From: Variovorax paradoxus
Lineage (GTDB): Bacteria; Pseudomonadota; Gammaproteobacteria; Burkholderiales; Burkholderiaceae_C
DNA length: 64,000 nucleotides
Direction of reading: 5' to 3'
NCBI RefSeq assembly: GCF_018614955.1
Contig: NZ_JAGGNV010000032.1
Span: forward strand, 1 to 64,000
Positions 35,186 through 44,050 of the stretch are shown here, in pieces. Within the stretch, counting starts at the first letter, position 1. Each line of letters starts with the position of its first letter. A program made the translations under genes and the position numbers. The notes below the pieces were generated by a model that had not been told where the DNA came from, did no database searches, and saw only the letters and a program-made list of their open reading frames with translations.

Positions 35186-36466
35186 TCAGAAAGCGTGTCG
35201 AAGCCCAAATTCGTAGCCGGTGGAAGTATTTGGGGTAAACACGCCTGCCGGCGAATTGAAAAATGCTGGGCCGCCCACAGTCAGGCTCGCCCCGTTCTTG
35301 TTCTTTATGCGAGCAATTGTCGCGTACAAGGCCGTTCGCTTTGAGAGGTTGTGCACGTAACCAACTGCGAGCTTCCTGGCTGTCGGGTCGCCGACCGTCA
35401 GCGTAAACGGCGGAAGATCAGTGTCATATTTCACCTGCGCGTAGGAGACTCGGATCAGACCGGGGCCGACTGGCACCGTTGCGCCAACCAAGTATCCGCT
35501 CAACACAACGTCAGGCACGCCGCCCAGAATGGGCACAGTTTCGTAGTCAGTTTCGCGTTTTGAGCGAGAGGCCTCGCCAAAGAGCTTGACCACCCCGAAG
35601 TCGTACGAGGCGCCGAGATTCATGGTTTTCACGTAAGTGGTGGTGCCGGCGTAATAAGCATCGCCAGTCGTCGAGCCGCCATAGGAGACGGCGACGTCTA
35701 GTGGACCCTTGGCGTAGCCAATGCGGCCACCGACGTAGCGACCTGCCCGAGTAATTGCCACGGCACCGGGATTGAGAACACCGGTCGCGGATACACCAGG
35801 CGGTGTCGCAGTGCCTGGATCGTACTTGGTGTTCTCGTGCAGCCCGTACATCACCTGGCCGTAGAAGCCGCCAAGGGACGCTGGCAAAAAGTAGCCGACG
35901 CTGTTGCTGACACGCGCGTAGTTGTTTCCCGTAACGTTCGAAATACCAGGAACGGGCGTCACAGATGGGCCGAATGCACTGAAGAGACTACTGGCCGCGT
36001 AGAGCAGATTGATGCCAGAACCCTGAGCGCCGAAGGGATCGAAGACGCTATCGTTCCAGAATGTAGGAGCGTAGTCTCGGCCGAGGCGAATCTCACCGAA
36101 GCCGCCCGAGAGACTTACAGTCGAGCGACGAGCAAACGTTGAGATCCCTTGCTGCCCGTCGTCGTTGGCAATCGGGGCTTCAAGCCAAAAGCTCGCCGCC
36201 AGACCGCCGCCCAAGTCTTCCGTGCCGCGGAAGCCCAGACGACTGTTGTTGTAGCCCGAGTTCCGCAACTCAGTGCGGCTCGACTTGACGCTTCCGCGGT
36301 TCAGGTAGGCTGGATTCAAGAGCGTGGGCCCGTTGCGGTCTTCAGTGCGGTTTGAAAATCCGGCGACTGCAGCGTCAACGATGCCGAAGATCGTGACAGA
36401 CGACTGAGCGGAGGCAGCACTGGCAGCCGTCAGGGCGGCCAGCGCGAGTAGATTTTTTCTCAACAT
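35186..36466 (-). CDS. Outer-membrane porin (Gram-negative porin, Burkholderiales type)
   Basis: 426 aa with signal peptide MLRKNLLALAALTAASAASAQ and the hallmark SSVTIFGIVDAAV opening strand. Alternating amphipathic strands, the RLGFRGTEDLGGGLAASFWLE segment and a C-terminal Phe in GLRHAF (required for outer-membrane assembly) identify a trimeric general porin. It is 58 bases downstream of the CaiB gene that ends the 10-gene leftward operon and is probably expressed with it, letting the operon's acid substrate into the periplasm. Confidence 0.92.
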   Translation of the reverse strand: MLRKNLLALAALTAASAASAQSSVTIFGIVDAAVAGFSNRTEDRNGPTLLNPAYLNRGSVKSSRTELRNSGYNNSRLGFRGTEDLGGGLAASFWLEAPIANDDGQQGISTFARRSTVSLSGGFGEIRLGRDYAPTFWNDSVFDPFGAQGSGINLLYAASSLFSAFGPSVTPVPGISNVTGNNYARVSNSVGYFLPASLGGFYGQVMYGLHENTKYDPGTATPPGVSATGVLNPGAVAITRAGRYVGGRIGYAKGPLDVAVSYGGSTTGDAYYAGTTTYVKTMNLGASYDFGVVKLFGEASRSKRETDYETVPILGGVPDVVLSGYLVGATVPVGPGLIRVSYAQVKYDTDLPPFTLTVGDPTARKLAVGYVHNLSKRTALYATIARIKNKNGASLTVGGPAFFNSPAGVFTPNTSTGYEFGLRHAF

Positions 36467-36490
36467 GGATTTCTCAGGATTGACGGTGGG

Positions 36491-36515
36491 CCGGAGTGCG
36501 ATCTGCGCACGCCGG
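36491..36515 (-). other. Hairpin in the porin leader
   Basis: CCGG.GTGCG, 5-base loop, CGCAC.CCGG forms a GC-rich imperfect stem between the CaiB stop and the porin start. In the direction of transcription there is no T-run after it, so it may stabilise or attenuate rather than terminate. Confidence 0.3.
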
Positions 36516-36524
36516 AGATTCTTT

Positions 36525-37748
36525 TTATCGTTGTGTCGGGCCGGGCCTCAAGGGCGGTGCGCGCTGAAGCGCATCAATCTCTTCCGCGGTGCAGCCGGCC
36601 TCCCTAAGCACTTCCCGTGTGTGCGCGCCCAATCCGGGTGGCGGCCTGCGAAAGTCGGACGGTGTACGGGAATAACGAACAGCGGGACTGCCGGTCACCA
36701 GACTTCCTTCCGTGGGATGCTCATAGGTCCGGAACGCACCGGCCTCCTTGAGGTACTCGCTGTCGAACAGGTCTTCCAGGGTGTTCGCGGGCCCGTTCGG
36801 AAGATCTGCTGCGTCAAAGATGGCGACCCACTCGGTCGTCGTCTTCGTGGCCAGGGCTTGAGCCAGTAGTTCGAAGATCTCGCGGAAATGAAAGCTGCGC
36901 TGCGCCATCTTCCCGAAGCGCGGATCCTGCGCCAGTTCCGGGAGGCCGACGCAGGCGAAGAGGCGGCCCCACTGGGGGTCTGTCGTGGCGGTCACGCACA
37001 CATAGCCGTCGCGCGTACGGAAGGGTCGGCGCTCCGGCGTGAGGATGCGGCTATATCCCGGCTCTGCCAGCGGTGGGTCGAAGGCGCGCCCCCAGAAGTG
37101 TTCCAGCAGGTTGAATTCGACCATCGTCTCGAACATGGGCACCTGCACTTCCTGCCCGCGGCCGCTGCGCTCGCGCTCCAGCAGCGCAAATCCGATCGAC
37201 GACGCCAGGACATAGCCGACCACCTTGTCCGCGATGATGAAAGGCGCATAGCGCGCCTCATCGCCGCCGCGCTGGAACAGCGCCGAAATGCCACTGATGC
37301 CCTGGATCACCTCATCGAAGGCGGGCTGGTTGCCCAGTGGGCCTTCCGGCCGATAGCCGGACGCCGAAGCGTAGACCAGGCGGGGGTGATCAACTGCCAG
37401 ATCTGCATACGCGATTCCAAGCCGTTGCGCCGCCTTCGGGCGCATGTTGTGCACGAAGACATCGGCCTTCGACAGCAGGCGATGCAGCGCTGCCTTGGAT
37501 TCGCCGCGCTTCAGGTCCAGCACGATGCTGCGCTTGTTCCGGTTCAACCCCAGGAACATGGCCGCCATGCCTTCGTGCCTGGCAGGTCCGAGATGGCGCA
37601 GCTGGTCGCCTTCGGGAGGCTCGATCCTGATCACGTCGGCGCCGAGGTCGCCGAGGATCTGGGTCGCGCAAGGCCCCACCACGGTGCTGGTGACATCGAT
37701 CACCCGTATGCCTTGCAAAGGGCCTGTCGAAGCAGGGAGCGGCTTCAT
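36525..37748 (-). CDS. CaiB/BaiF-family CoA-transferase
   Basis: 407 aa from the ATG at 37748, overlapping the upstream Bug stop (ATGA). Family III CoA-transferase marks: GIRVIDVTSTVVGPCATQILGDLGADVIRIE at the start, NRNKRSIVLDLK, ADVFVHNMRPKAAQRLG, and the catalytic Asp in FIIADKVVG. It moves CoA between acyl-CoA (often succinyl-CoA) and a carboxylic acid. As last enzyme gene of the operon with three Bug receptors it probably activates the imported acid. Confidence 0.92.
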   Translation of the reverse strand: MKPLPASTGPLQGIRVIDVTSTVVGPCATQILGDLGADVIRIEPPEGDQLRHLGPARHEGMAAMFLGLNRNKRSIVLDLKRGESKAALHRLLSKADVFVHNMRPKAAQRLGIAYADLAVDHPRLVYASASGYRPEGPLGNQPAFDEVIQGISGISALFQRGGDEARYAPFIIADKVVGYVLASSIGFALLERERSGRGQEVQVPMFETMVEFNLLEHFWGRAFDPPLAEPGYSRILTPERRPFRTRDGYVCVTATTDPQWGRLFACVGLPELAQDPRFGKMAQRSFHFREIFELLAQALATKTTTEWVAIFDAADLPNGPANTLEDLFDSEYLKEAGAFRTYEHPTEGSLVTGSPAVRYSRTPSDFRRPPPGLGAHTREVLREAGCTAEEIDALQRAPPLRPGPTQR

Positions 37749-38716
37749 TCGGCTTGGATGTGGTTCGTGCGGACGATGCGGCCCCACTTCTCGCGCTCGG
37801 ACCGCACCCTCTCCGACAGTTGCTGCGGCGTGCTGCCCACCGGCTCGAAGCCCAGGGCCGCCAGGCGCTGGTGCGTCTGCGGCAACTGGAGAATCCTTCG
37901 CACCTCGGTGCTCAGCAGGTTGGTGATTGCCGCAGGCGTCCCCTTCGGTGCGAACATCGCATTCCAGGAAGTGAGCTCATAGCCCGGCACGCCCTGCTCC
38001 GCCACGGACTTGACCCCTGGCATGAGTGGCGTGGCGTTGAGGGACGTCACGCCCAGCGCTTTGAGCTTGCCCGACTCGATGTGCGGCTTCAGCGCGATGA
38101 TGCTGTCCAGGATCACCGGAACCTGCCCGCTCATCACTTCCGGCAGTGCGACGGCGCTGCCGCGATACGGCACGCCGAAGAGCGGTGCGCCCGCCTGCTG
38201 CCGCAGCAACTCGAACGCGATCCGCTGCGGCAGCGCAGGCAGGGCCACGTTCAGCGTGTCCGGCTTCGCACGCGCTGCCGCGATCAGCGCGCCGACGGAG
38301 TCGGCCGCGAAAGAAGGGTTTGCAGCGAGCATCAGCGGCAGCATGCCCGTCATCGAGATCGGCTCGAAGTCCTGTTCCGGGTCGTATCCGAGGGACGGAT
38401 ACACATTGGGATTGATCGTGTGAGTCCCGGCGGTTCCGATGCCCAGTGTGTAGCCATCCGGGGGAGCCTTGGCGAGCAGTTCCAGGCCTACGCGGGCGCC
38501 TGCCCCCGGCTTGTTGTCGATGTAGAACTGCTGCCCCAGTGACTTGGACAGTTGCTCGGCGATGTATCGCGTCGCGACGTCGGTGCCCTGCCCCGCCGGG
38601 AACGGCACGATGACGCGCACCGGCCGATTGGGATACGCCTGCGCCAGCGCCGGACCGGTCCCCAACATGCCGCACACGGCAAGGAAGATGCCGATGACAG
38701 CTCGCAGTCCATTCAT
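37745..38716 (-). CDS. Bug-type tripartite tricarboxylate transporter receptor
   Basis: 323 aa from the ATG at 38716 (AGGAG upstream), overlapping the ThDP enzyme stop by 4 bases and the CaiB start by 4 bases. Signal peptide ends PALAQ. Markers: YPNRPVRVIVPFPAGQGTDVATRYIAEQL, YIDNKPGAGARVG, GVPYRGSAVALPEV, SWNAMFAPKGTPAAI. Placement inside an enzyme operon indicates that it binds that pathway's substrate. Confidence 0.92.
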   Translation of the reverse strand: MNGLRAVIGIFLAVCGMLGTGPALAQAYPNRPVRVIVPFPAGQGTDVATRYIAEQLSKSLGQQFYIDNKPGAGARVGLELLAKAPPDGYTLGIGTAGTHTINPNVYPSLGYDPEQDFEPISMTGMLPLMLAANPSFAADSVGALIAAARAKPDTLNVALPALPQRIAFELLRQQAGAPLFGVPYRGSAVALPEVMSGQVPVILDSIIALKPHIESGKLKALGVTSLNATPLMPGVKSVAEQGVPGYELTSWNAMFAPKGTPAAITNLLSTEVRRILQLPQTHQRLAALGFEPVGSTPQQLSERVRSEREKWGRIVRTNHIQAE

Positions 38717-40425
38717 GTCTTGCTCCTTTTTGGCGCCGTCTCTTCCAGGAACGCCGCGGCGACAGCGCCGTTGATCTTGCAATCGATGAACACGGGGCCA
38801 TCGGGGGCGGCAAGCAGGCCACCGAGGCGGCGCAACTCCTCCACCGTGCGCACCGTGGCGGCGCGGAAGCCGAAGGCCTCGGCGACTGGCGCGTAGTCGA
38901 TGTCGGGAAACTGCGTGGTCGCCAGCGGCATGTCGCGCAGCTTCAGGAAGTGCAGTTCGGCGCCGTACGCGCAGTCGTTCATCAGCACGATGACCAGAGG
39001 AATCCCCTCGCGTGCAGCGGTCTCGAGCTCGCTCATCGTCATCAGGAAGGCCCCGTCCCCGATGAACAGGACCGTCACGCGGTGGCGGTCGCCGCATGCA
39101 AAACCCAGGGCCGTGCCGAAGCCCATGCCGATCGAGGAAAAGTCGCTGGCCTGCTTGATGTGCGCCGGTCCTGGAACCGAAACGTACGCAGCCACCGACA
39201 GGAAGTTGCCCGCGTCGTAGACGACATTGCGGTCCGCCGGAAGCATGCGATCGAGCTCGACACCCACCGTCCGTGGATCGATGGTGCGAGGCGTATGCCT
39301 GGCCTCGAAATCGAGCTCGGGCCGGTACTCGGCGAGGATCCTGCGGTTGCCGTCTGAGCGCAGCATCTTGTCCTCCTCCTGTCGTGGGGGCACAGCAGCC
39401 ATCAGGGCTTCGGCCACCGCGCGGGCATCGCCGGCGACGGCGACGTCGCAGTGCAGCCATCGGCCGATGGCCTCGCGGGAAATGTCCACCTGGATCAGGG
39501 GCGTACCGGCCGGCAAGGATGTGCCCTGGCTGGTGGTCCGCTGATTCAGTCCTGCTCCGAACACGAGTATGCAATCGGCCTGCTCGATGAGGCGCCGTCC
39601 GGCGGAATGCGAGAAGGAGCCGAGCACCCCGCAGTCGAACGGGTGACCGCGGAACATGTCCTTCGCTTTCATCGTGGTGCAGAGCGCGGCGCCGATGTGA
39701 TCGGCCAGGCGGGCAATCGCCTCGGCTGCGCCGGCACGATGGGCGCCCACGCCGGAGACGATCAGGGGCTTGCGTGCGCGCTGCAGAAGCGCGGTTGCGG
39801 CGCTGATCGCCGCCTCGCGTGGCGCCGCCTGCCTGGACGGCGCCGTGAGGACGATCGCCTCGCACCCAGCGCTGGCCGGTGCCATGCCGTTCAGTACGTT
39901 CATGGGCAGCAGCAGCGCCATCAAGCCGTGGCTGGCTGCCGCGGCAGCCTGGGCCAGCATCTGCGGCGCCGACTCGGGATCGTGCGCAACCATGTGCCGC
40001 ACCCCGGCACCCTGCAGGACCGCAGACGCATCGAGCGCCTTTGTATCCGGCCCGAAGCCGTTCGGATTTGGAGGCGCGTCGGTGCCCGCACCCAGCAGCA
40101 CGAGCACGCGGGAACCCGTCTTGCGTGCGTACACCAGGCCATGCAAACCGTTGGCGGTCGCCGGTCCCCGCCCGATCAACGCGATGCCCAGGCGGCCACT
40201 CGCCGAAGCATAGCCTTCGGCCATCGCGACAGCATTGTTTTCATGGCGCGCGCTGCAGAAGCGCACGCCGCAAGAGTCGATGCTCGCGATCAACTGCGCC
40301 GTCTCTTCGCTCATCAGGCCGAACACGTACTCGGCGCCCAGGCGCTTGATCTGCAGCGCGAGCGCCTCGTGGGTCGGGATGCGGTCGGCCGCCATGGTTC
40401 GCTGCGTTGCGGGCCCCGAGGTCAC
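38713..40425 (-). CDS. Thiamine-diphosphate-dependent enzyme of the acetolactate-synthase superfamily
   Basis: 570 aa from a GTG at 40425 that overlaps the upstream Bug stop (GTGA); an ATG at 40395 is the alternative. The ThDP-activating Glu is in RHENNAVAMAEGYA (E62), the PP domain has GDGAFLMTMSELETA ... NDCAYGAE, the metal/ThDP-binding GDG-N motif. The usual GGPG segment reads GRGPATANG. It could be a 2-oxoacid decarboxylase, carboligase or 2-hydroxyacyl-CoA lyase/oxalyl-CoA-decarboxylase relative. Two CaiB transferases in the operon favour an acyl-CoA role, but sequence alone does not decide. Confidence 0.85.
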   Translation of the reverse strand: MTSGPATQRTMAADRIPTHEALALQIKRLGAEYVFGLMSEETAQLIASIDSCGVRFCSARHENNAVAMAEGYASASGRLGIALIGRGPATANGLHGLVYARKTGSRVLVLLGAGTDAPPNPNGFGPDTKALDASAVLQGAGVRHMVAHDPESAPQMLAQAAAAASHGLMALLLPMNVLNGMAPASAGCEAIVLTAPSRQAAPREAAISAATALLQRARKPLIVSGVGAHRAGAAEAIARLADHIGAALCTTMKAKDMFRGHPFDCGVLGSFSHSAGRRLIEQADCILVFGAGLNQRTTSQGTSLPAGTPLIQVDISREAIGRWLHCDVAVAGDARAVAEALMAAVPPRQEEDKMLRSDGNRRILAEYRPELDFEARHTPRTIDPRTVGVELDRMLPADRNVVYDAGNFLSVAAYVSVPGPAHIKQASDFSSIGMGFGTALGFACGDRHRVTVLFIGDGAFLMTMSELETAAREGIPLVIVLMNDCAYGAELHFLKLRDMPLATTQFPDIDYAPVAEAFGFRAATVRTVEELRRLGGLLAAPDGPVFIDCKINGAVAAAFLEETAPKRSKT

Positions 40426-41459
40426 TTGTAGATGCCCTGCTTTTTCGCGAGCGCACCGGCCTTTTCGTATTCGGAGCGGAGGTCACGGGCGAACTGCTCG
40501 TTGCTCACGCTGATGCGCTGGGCTCCCAGGGAAGTCATGCGCGTGCGCACCTCCGGCGTTTCCATCGCCGTGTTGATCAGCTTCTCCAGCGTGCTCACGA
40601 CGTGCGCAGGCGTCCTTGCCGGCGCCACGAAGCCGTACCAGACAGGTGTCGGGGAATAGCCAGGCACCTTCACTTCCTCGGTGATGGCCGGCACGTTCGG
40701 CAGGAGTTCAGAACGGCGGCTGTCCAGCACGGCCAAGGCCATGGCGCGACCGTTCTGCAGGTGTGGCGACACGAGCGGCACGACGACGGGGAAGAGGGGC
40801 AAAGTCCCCCCTATGAGGTCCGTCATGGCCTGCGAGGTGCTCTTGTACGGGATCTCGATGATCTCGATGCCGACTGCCTGCTTGAAGATCTCCATCTCCT
40901 GCTGGCTGATCGTGCCGGGCCCGGAGGAGCCATAACTCAGCTTGCCTGGGTTCGCCTTCGCATACGCGATCAAGTCCTTGACCGACTTGATTCCGAGGCC
41001 CGGCGAGACCGCCAGCACAAGCGGAATGACTCCGACCTTGGCAACCGGGACGAGATCCTTGACGGGGTCGTACGGGGGCGCGGCGCTCTGACTCGGAAGG
41101 ATGGCGGTGGGGTTGGCCGCGATCAGGATGGTGTAGCCATCCGCCGGCGCCTTCACCAAGGCCATTGTTCCGATCACGCTGCCGCCACCCTCGCGGTTTT
41201 CGACGATGACGGCCTTGCCGGTTTTTTCTGTGATCACCTGGGCGACCGTGCGCGCGATGGCGTCGCTCCCCGTTCCGGCCGAATAAGGCACGACGATCTT
41301 GATCGGCCGCGAGGGAAAGTCGGTCTCGCCCTGAGCTCGCGCCGGCGTGGGCAGGCCGCTGGCGAACAGAAAACTGGCCACGGCGGTGCCGGCGACCAGT
41401 TGGCGGCGGCCAATGCCGAGGGTTCCGACAGGTGCCAATTTGCTGGCTTGAAACTTCAT
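40422..41459 (-). CDS. Bug-type tripartite tricarboxylate transporter receptor
   Basis: 345 aa with a twin-arginine-like signal (GIGRRQLVAGTAVASFLFA, cleavage near ARAQ). Markers: FPSRPIKIVVPYSAGTGSDAIARTVAQVI, EIPYKSTSQAMTDLIGG, WYGFVAPARTPAHVV. Its start is 40 bases after the preceding Bug gene, and its stop overlaps the ThDP enzyme start. Two adjacent Bug genes with different sequences suggest more than one substrate or carrier. Confidence 0.92.
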   Translation of the reverse strand: MKFQASKLAPVGTLGIGRRQLVAGTAVASFLFASGLPTPARAQGETDFPSRPIKIVVPYSAGTGSDAIARTVAQVITEKTGKAVIVENREGGGSVIGTMALVKAPADGYTILIAANPTAILPSQSAAPPYDPVKDLVPVAKVGVIPLVLAVSPGLGIKSVKDLIAYAKANPGKLSYGSSGPGTISQQEMEIFKQAVGIEIIEIPYKSTSQAMTDLIGGTLPLFPVVVPLVSPHLQNGRAMALAVLDSRRSELLPNVPAITEEVKVPGYSPTPVWYGFVAPARTPAHVVSTLEKLINTAMETPEVRTRMTSLGAQRISVSNEQFARDLRSEYEKAGALAKKQGIYK

Positions 41460-41499
41460 TCGTTGTCTCCTAGGTGTGTTGGCGGGGACTACGCCCCGC

Positions 41500-42486
41500 T
41501 CATTCGAGTTTTGCCCCGCTCAGCATTACCATCTCGGTCCACTTGCGGAGTTCTTCGGCGCCGGTGCGGGCGTACGCCTGCGGCGACAGGTGCTCCTTCT
41601 CGATGCCGTTGGCCATCAAAAAGGCCGCGTACTCGGACGTCTCAAGAATCTTTTCGACGGCCGCCGTGAGCCTTGAGGCGGCCGCCTCAGGCAACCCGGC
41701 ATGTGCGACGAGTGCCTGCCGCGAGACCACTTCCGCCCGCGGCACGCCAGCCTGTTCCAATGTCGGCACCTGCGGCAGCAGCGCGGAGCGATGGCCGCCC
41801 GTGACGGCCAGCGCCTTGAGCTTGCCGGAGGCAATGAGCGGCAGGGCCGTCGGCAGTGCGGTCATCGCCAGTTGCACGTGACCACCTGCCACGTCGGCGA
41901 TGGCCTTCGCGCCGCCGCGGTATGGGACGTGACGCAGCTTGACGCCCGTACGGTTCGCGAGCAGCTCAGGGCCAAGATGCGTCGAGCTTCCGACGCTCGC
42001 CGATGCATATGTCACCTGGTTCGGCCGCTCGCGCGCGGTCTCGGCCATCTGCTGCACGGTGTCGGGCGGAAAGGACGGCGAGGCGACCAGTACCAGGAAC
42101 ACCTGGTTCAGACCCGCGAGGATCCGGAAATCCTTGACCGGGTCATACGGAACGCTCTTGTACAGCGCCGCATTTGCGTACAGGCCGGAGTACGTGAGCA
42201 GCAGCGTGTGGCCATCCGCCGGCGCTGCAAGGAAGCTGCTGACCGCGAGGATGCCGTTGCTGCCGGTCTTGTTCTCCACGACGATCGGGACCTTCAGTTC
42301 CTGCGTCAACCGGTCCGCAAGGAATCGTGCCGTCAAGTCCGAAGTGGTCGCCACCGAGGCCGGCACGATGATGCGGATCGGCCGGGCTGGGAATTCCTGG
42401 GCGTGCGCCGCCAACGCAAGAATTGCCAGCACGCTTATGAGGGATCTTTGCAGCAGATTCATGGGCACTTTGGAGAACGGCTCCAT
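41500..42486 (-). CDS. Bug-type tripartite tricarboxylate transporter receptor
   Basis: 328 aa from the ATG at 42486, which overlaps the CaiB stop (TGATG); an ATG at 42462 (MNLLQRSL) would also leave a normal signal peptide ending LAAHAQ. Markers: FPARPIRIIVPASVATTSDLTARFLADRL, VENKTGSNGILAVSSF, HVPYRGGAKAIADVAGGH. The usual glycine-rich PFPPGG segment reads PASVATT here, so ligand contacts may differ. Confidence 0.9.
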   Translation of the reverse strand: MEPFSKVPMNLLQRSLISVLAILALAAHAQEFPARPIRIIVPASVATTSDLTARFLADRLTQELKVPIVVENKTGSNGILAVSSFLAAPADGHTLLLTYSGLYANAALYKSVPYDPVKDFRILAGLNQVFLVLVASPSFPPDTVQQMAETARERPNQVTYASASVGSSTHLGPELLANRTGVKLRHVPYRGGAKAIADVAGGHVQLAMTALPTALPLIASGKLKALAVTGGHRSALLPQVPTLEQAGVPRAEVVSRQALVAHAGLPEAAASRLTAAVEKILETSEYAAFLMANGIEKEHLSPQAYARTGAEELRKWTEMVMLSGAKLE

Positions 42487-43625
42487 CAGCCGATGAGACC
42501 GGCCTTCCGTGCACGTTCGAGCCGCGTGGGATCGAGCCAGCCACCCAGGATCTGCTCCCGATCTTTGGCGTCCCAGGGTTGGAAGGCCTTCGGCGTCGCA
42601 GGCGGCGTACGGCTGAACCGTGGGGCGGGCGCAGGCTGCGTCACGCCATCGATGTCCACGTAGGTGCCTCGCTCGCGCAAGTGCGAATGCCCGGGCGCCT
42701 CGTCCAGCGTCAATACCGGCGCGAAGCAAGCCTCCACCCCGTCGAAGGCGACGCACCATTCATCGCGGGTGCGCTTGCGGATCGCTTCCGCGATTTGCGC
42801 CTTGGCCGAAGCCCAGGTTTCTCTGTTCCACTGGTCGGGCAGCAAGGCCTCCAGCCGCAGGATGCGCAACGCCTCGGCGTAGAACTTCTTCTCGACGGCG
42901 GCGATGGAAACCCACTTGCCGTCGGAGCATGGGTACACGTCGTAGAAAGGGGCGCCGGAGTCCGTGATGTTCGTCCCGCGCTCGTTGCTCATCATGCCGG
43001 CGGCAAAGGTGCCGTGGGGCTGCGTCATCAGCGAAGCAACTCCATCCACCATCGCCGCATCCACGACCTGGCCCTTGCCCGACGATGCTCTTTCGAACAG
43101 CGCGGCCAGGATGCCCATCACGAGATAAAGAGTGCCGCCGCCGAAGTCGCCGACCAGGTTGATCGGGATGGCGGGAGCTTGGCCGGCGCGGCCGATCGCG
43201 TGCAGTGCGCCCGTCAACGCGATGTAGTTCAGGTCGTGGCCAACGGCCTGGGCGAGCGGTCCGTCCTGTCCCCACCCGGTGATTCGGCCGTAGATGAGTC
43301 CGGGATTGCGCTCCAGGCACTCATCCGGGCCCAGTCCAAGCCGCTCTGCCACGCCGGGCCGGAATCCCTCCAGCAGCACGTCGGCGCCGTCGACCATGTC
43401 GAGAACGAGTTCAACGGCAGCCGGATCCTTCAGGTCCAGCGGCACCGAGCGTCGATTTCGCAGCAGCAAGTCGTATTTCTGCGGCCGCGGCACGCCAAGA
43501 GCGGCGGGCTCCTTGCGCTCCACCCGCAGGACTGTCGCGCCCAAGTCCGCCAGCAGCATCGCGGCCATCGGGCCGGGACCGATGCCTGCCAACTCGATCA
43601 CCTTCAAACCTTTTAGCGGTCCCAC
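42486..43625 (-). CDS. CaiB/BaiF-family CoA-transferase or alpha-methylacyl-CoA racemase-like protein
   Basis: 379 aa from a GTG at 43625; AGGAG lies 8 bases upstream and the start is 13 bases after the thioesterase stop. The frame is open further upstream, overlapping that gene. GLKVIELAGIGPGPMAAMLLADLGATVLRVE and DVLLEGFRPGVAERLGLGPDE are the usual racemase/CaiB N-terminus; the catalytic Asp is in NLVGDFGGGTLYLV. The similarity is stronger to alpha-methylacyl-CoA racemase (GDFGGG motif) than to formyl-CoA transferase. Its neighbours are an acyl-CoA dehydrogenase and a hotdog thioesterase. Confidence 0.9.
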   Translation of the reverse strand: MGPLKGLKVIELAGIGPGPMAAMLLADLGATVLRVERKEPAALGVPRPQKYDLLLRNRRSVPLDLKDPAAVELVLDMVDGADVLLEGFRPGVAERLGLGPDECLERNPGLIYGRITGWGQDGPLAQAVGHDLNYIALTGALHAIGRAGQAPAIPINLVGDFGGGTLYLVMGILAALFERASSGKGQVVDAAMVDGVASLMTQPHGTFAAGMMSNERGTNITDSGAPFYDVYPCSDGKWVSIAAVEKKFYAEALRILRLEALLPDQWNRETWASAKAQIAEAIRKRTRDEWCVAFDGVEACFAPVLTLDEAPGHSHLRERGTYVDIDGVTQPAPAPRFSRTPPATPKAFQPWDAKDREQILGGWLDPTRLERARKAGLIG

Positions 43626-43638
43626 GTCAGATACTCCT

Positions 43639-44043
43639 TCATCGGTACTTCCATACACCCGAGGCGGCTGCCACATTGCCCGAGCCGCAGCTGAGAAGGC
43701 CGGTCACGAACACGATCGACCGTGTCTTGCGGACCACTTCGCAGCGCGCTTCCACCAGGCTGCCTTCGTGCACCGTGTCCGCGAACTGGACGTCCAGTTG
43801 CACCGTCGCGATCTGCGCGGGTCGGCCCGTGGCGTTCCAGGCCGTGAGCGACATGGCTTTGTCGGCAAGCCACATCAGCACAGCTCCATGCACCCGGCCG
43901 AACCGGCTGAGGTGCTTGGAACTGGCAAGGAGCGCGTACTCGGTGGTCTCGTCGACCTGCCGGGCCCACAAGGGGCCCACCACGTCGCCGAAAGGATCCA
44001 CCGAGTCCTGTGGCGCCCAGCCCAGCGAACCCGGGTTGGTCAC
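43639..44043 (-). CDS. PaaI/hotdog-fold acyl-CoA thioesterase
   Basis: 134 aa from a GTG at 44043, 7 bases after the acyl-CoA dehydrogenase stop; longer frames overlap that gene. SRFGRVHGAVLMWLADKAMS carries the HG motif and helix of PaaI-type thioesterases, and ATVQLDVQFADTVHEGSLVEA is the conserved second half. It would hydrolyse an acyl-CoA intermediate or remove dead-end thioesters. The start is uncertain; the fold assignment is firm. Confidence 0.8.
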   Translation of the reverse strand: MTNPGSLGWAPQDSVDPFGDVVGPLWARQVDETTEYALLASSKHLSRFGRVHGAVLMWLADKAMSLTAWNATGRPAQIATVQLDVQFADTVHEGSLVEARCEVVRKTRSIVFVTGLLSCGSGNVAAASGVWKYR

Positions 44044-44050
44044 GTTCGTC

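Noticed and set aside
36491..36520. Rho-independent terminator after the CaiB gene
   Set aside because: The T-run is on the wrong side for leftward transcription.
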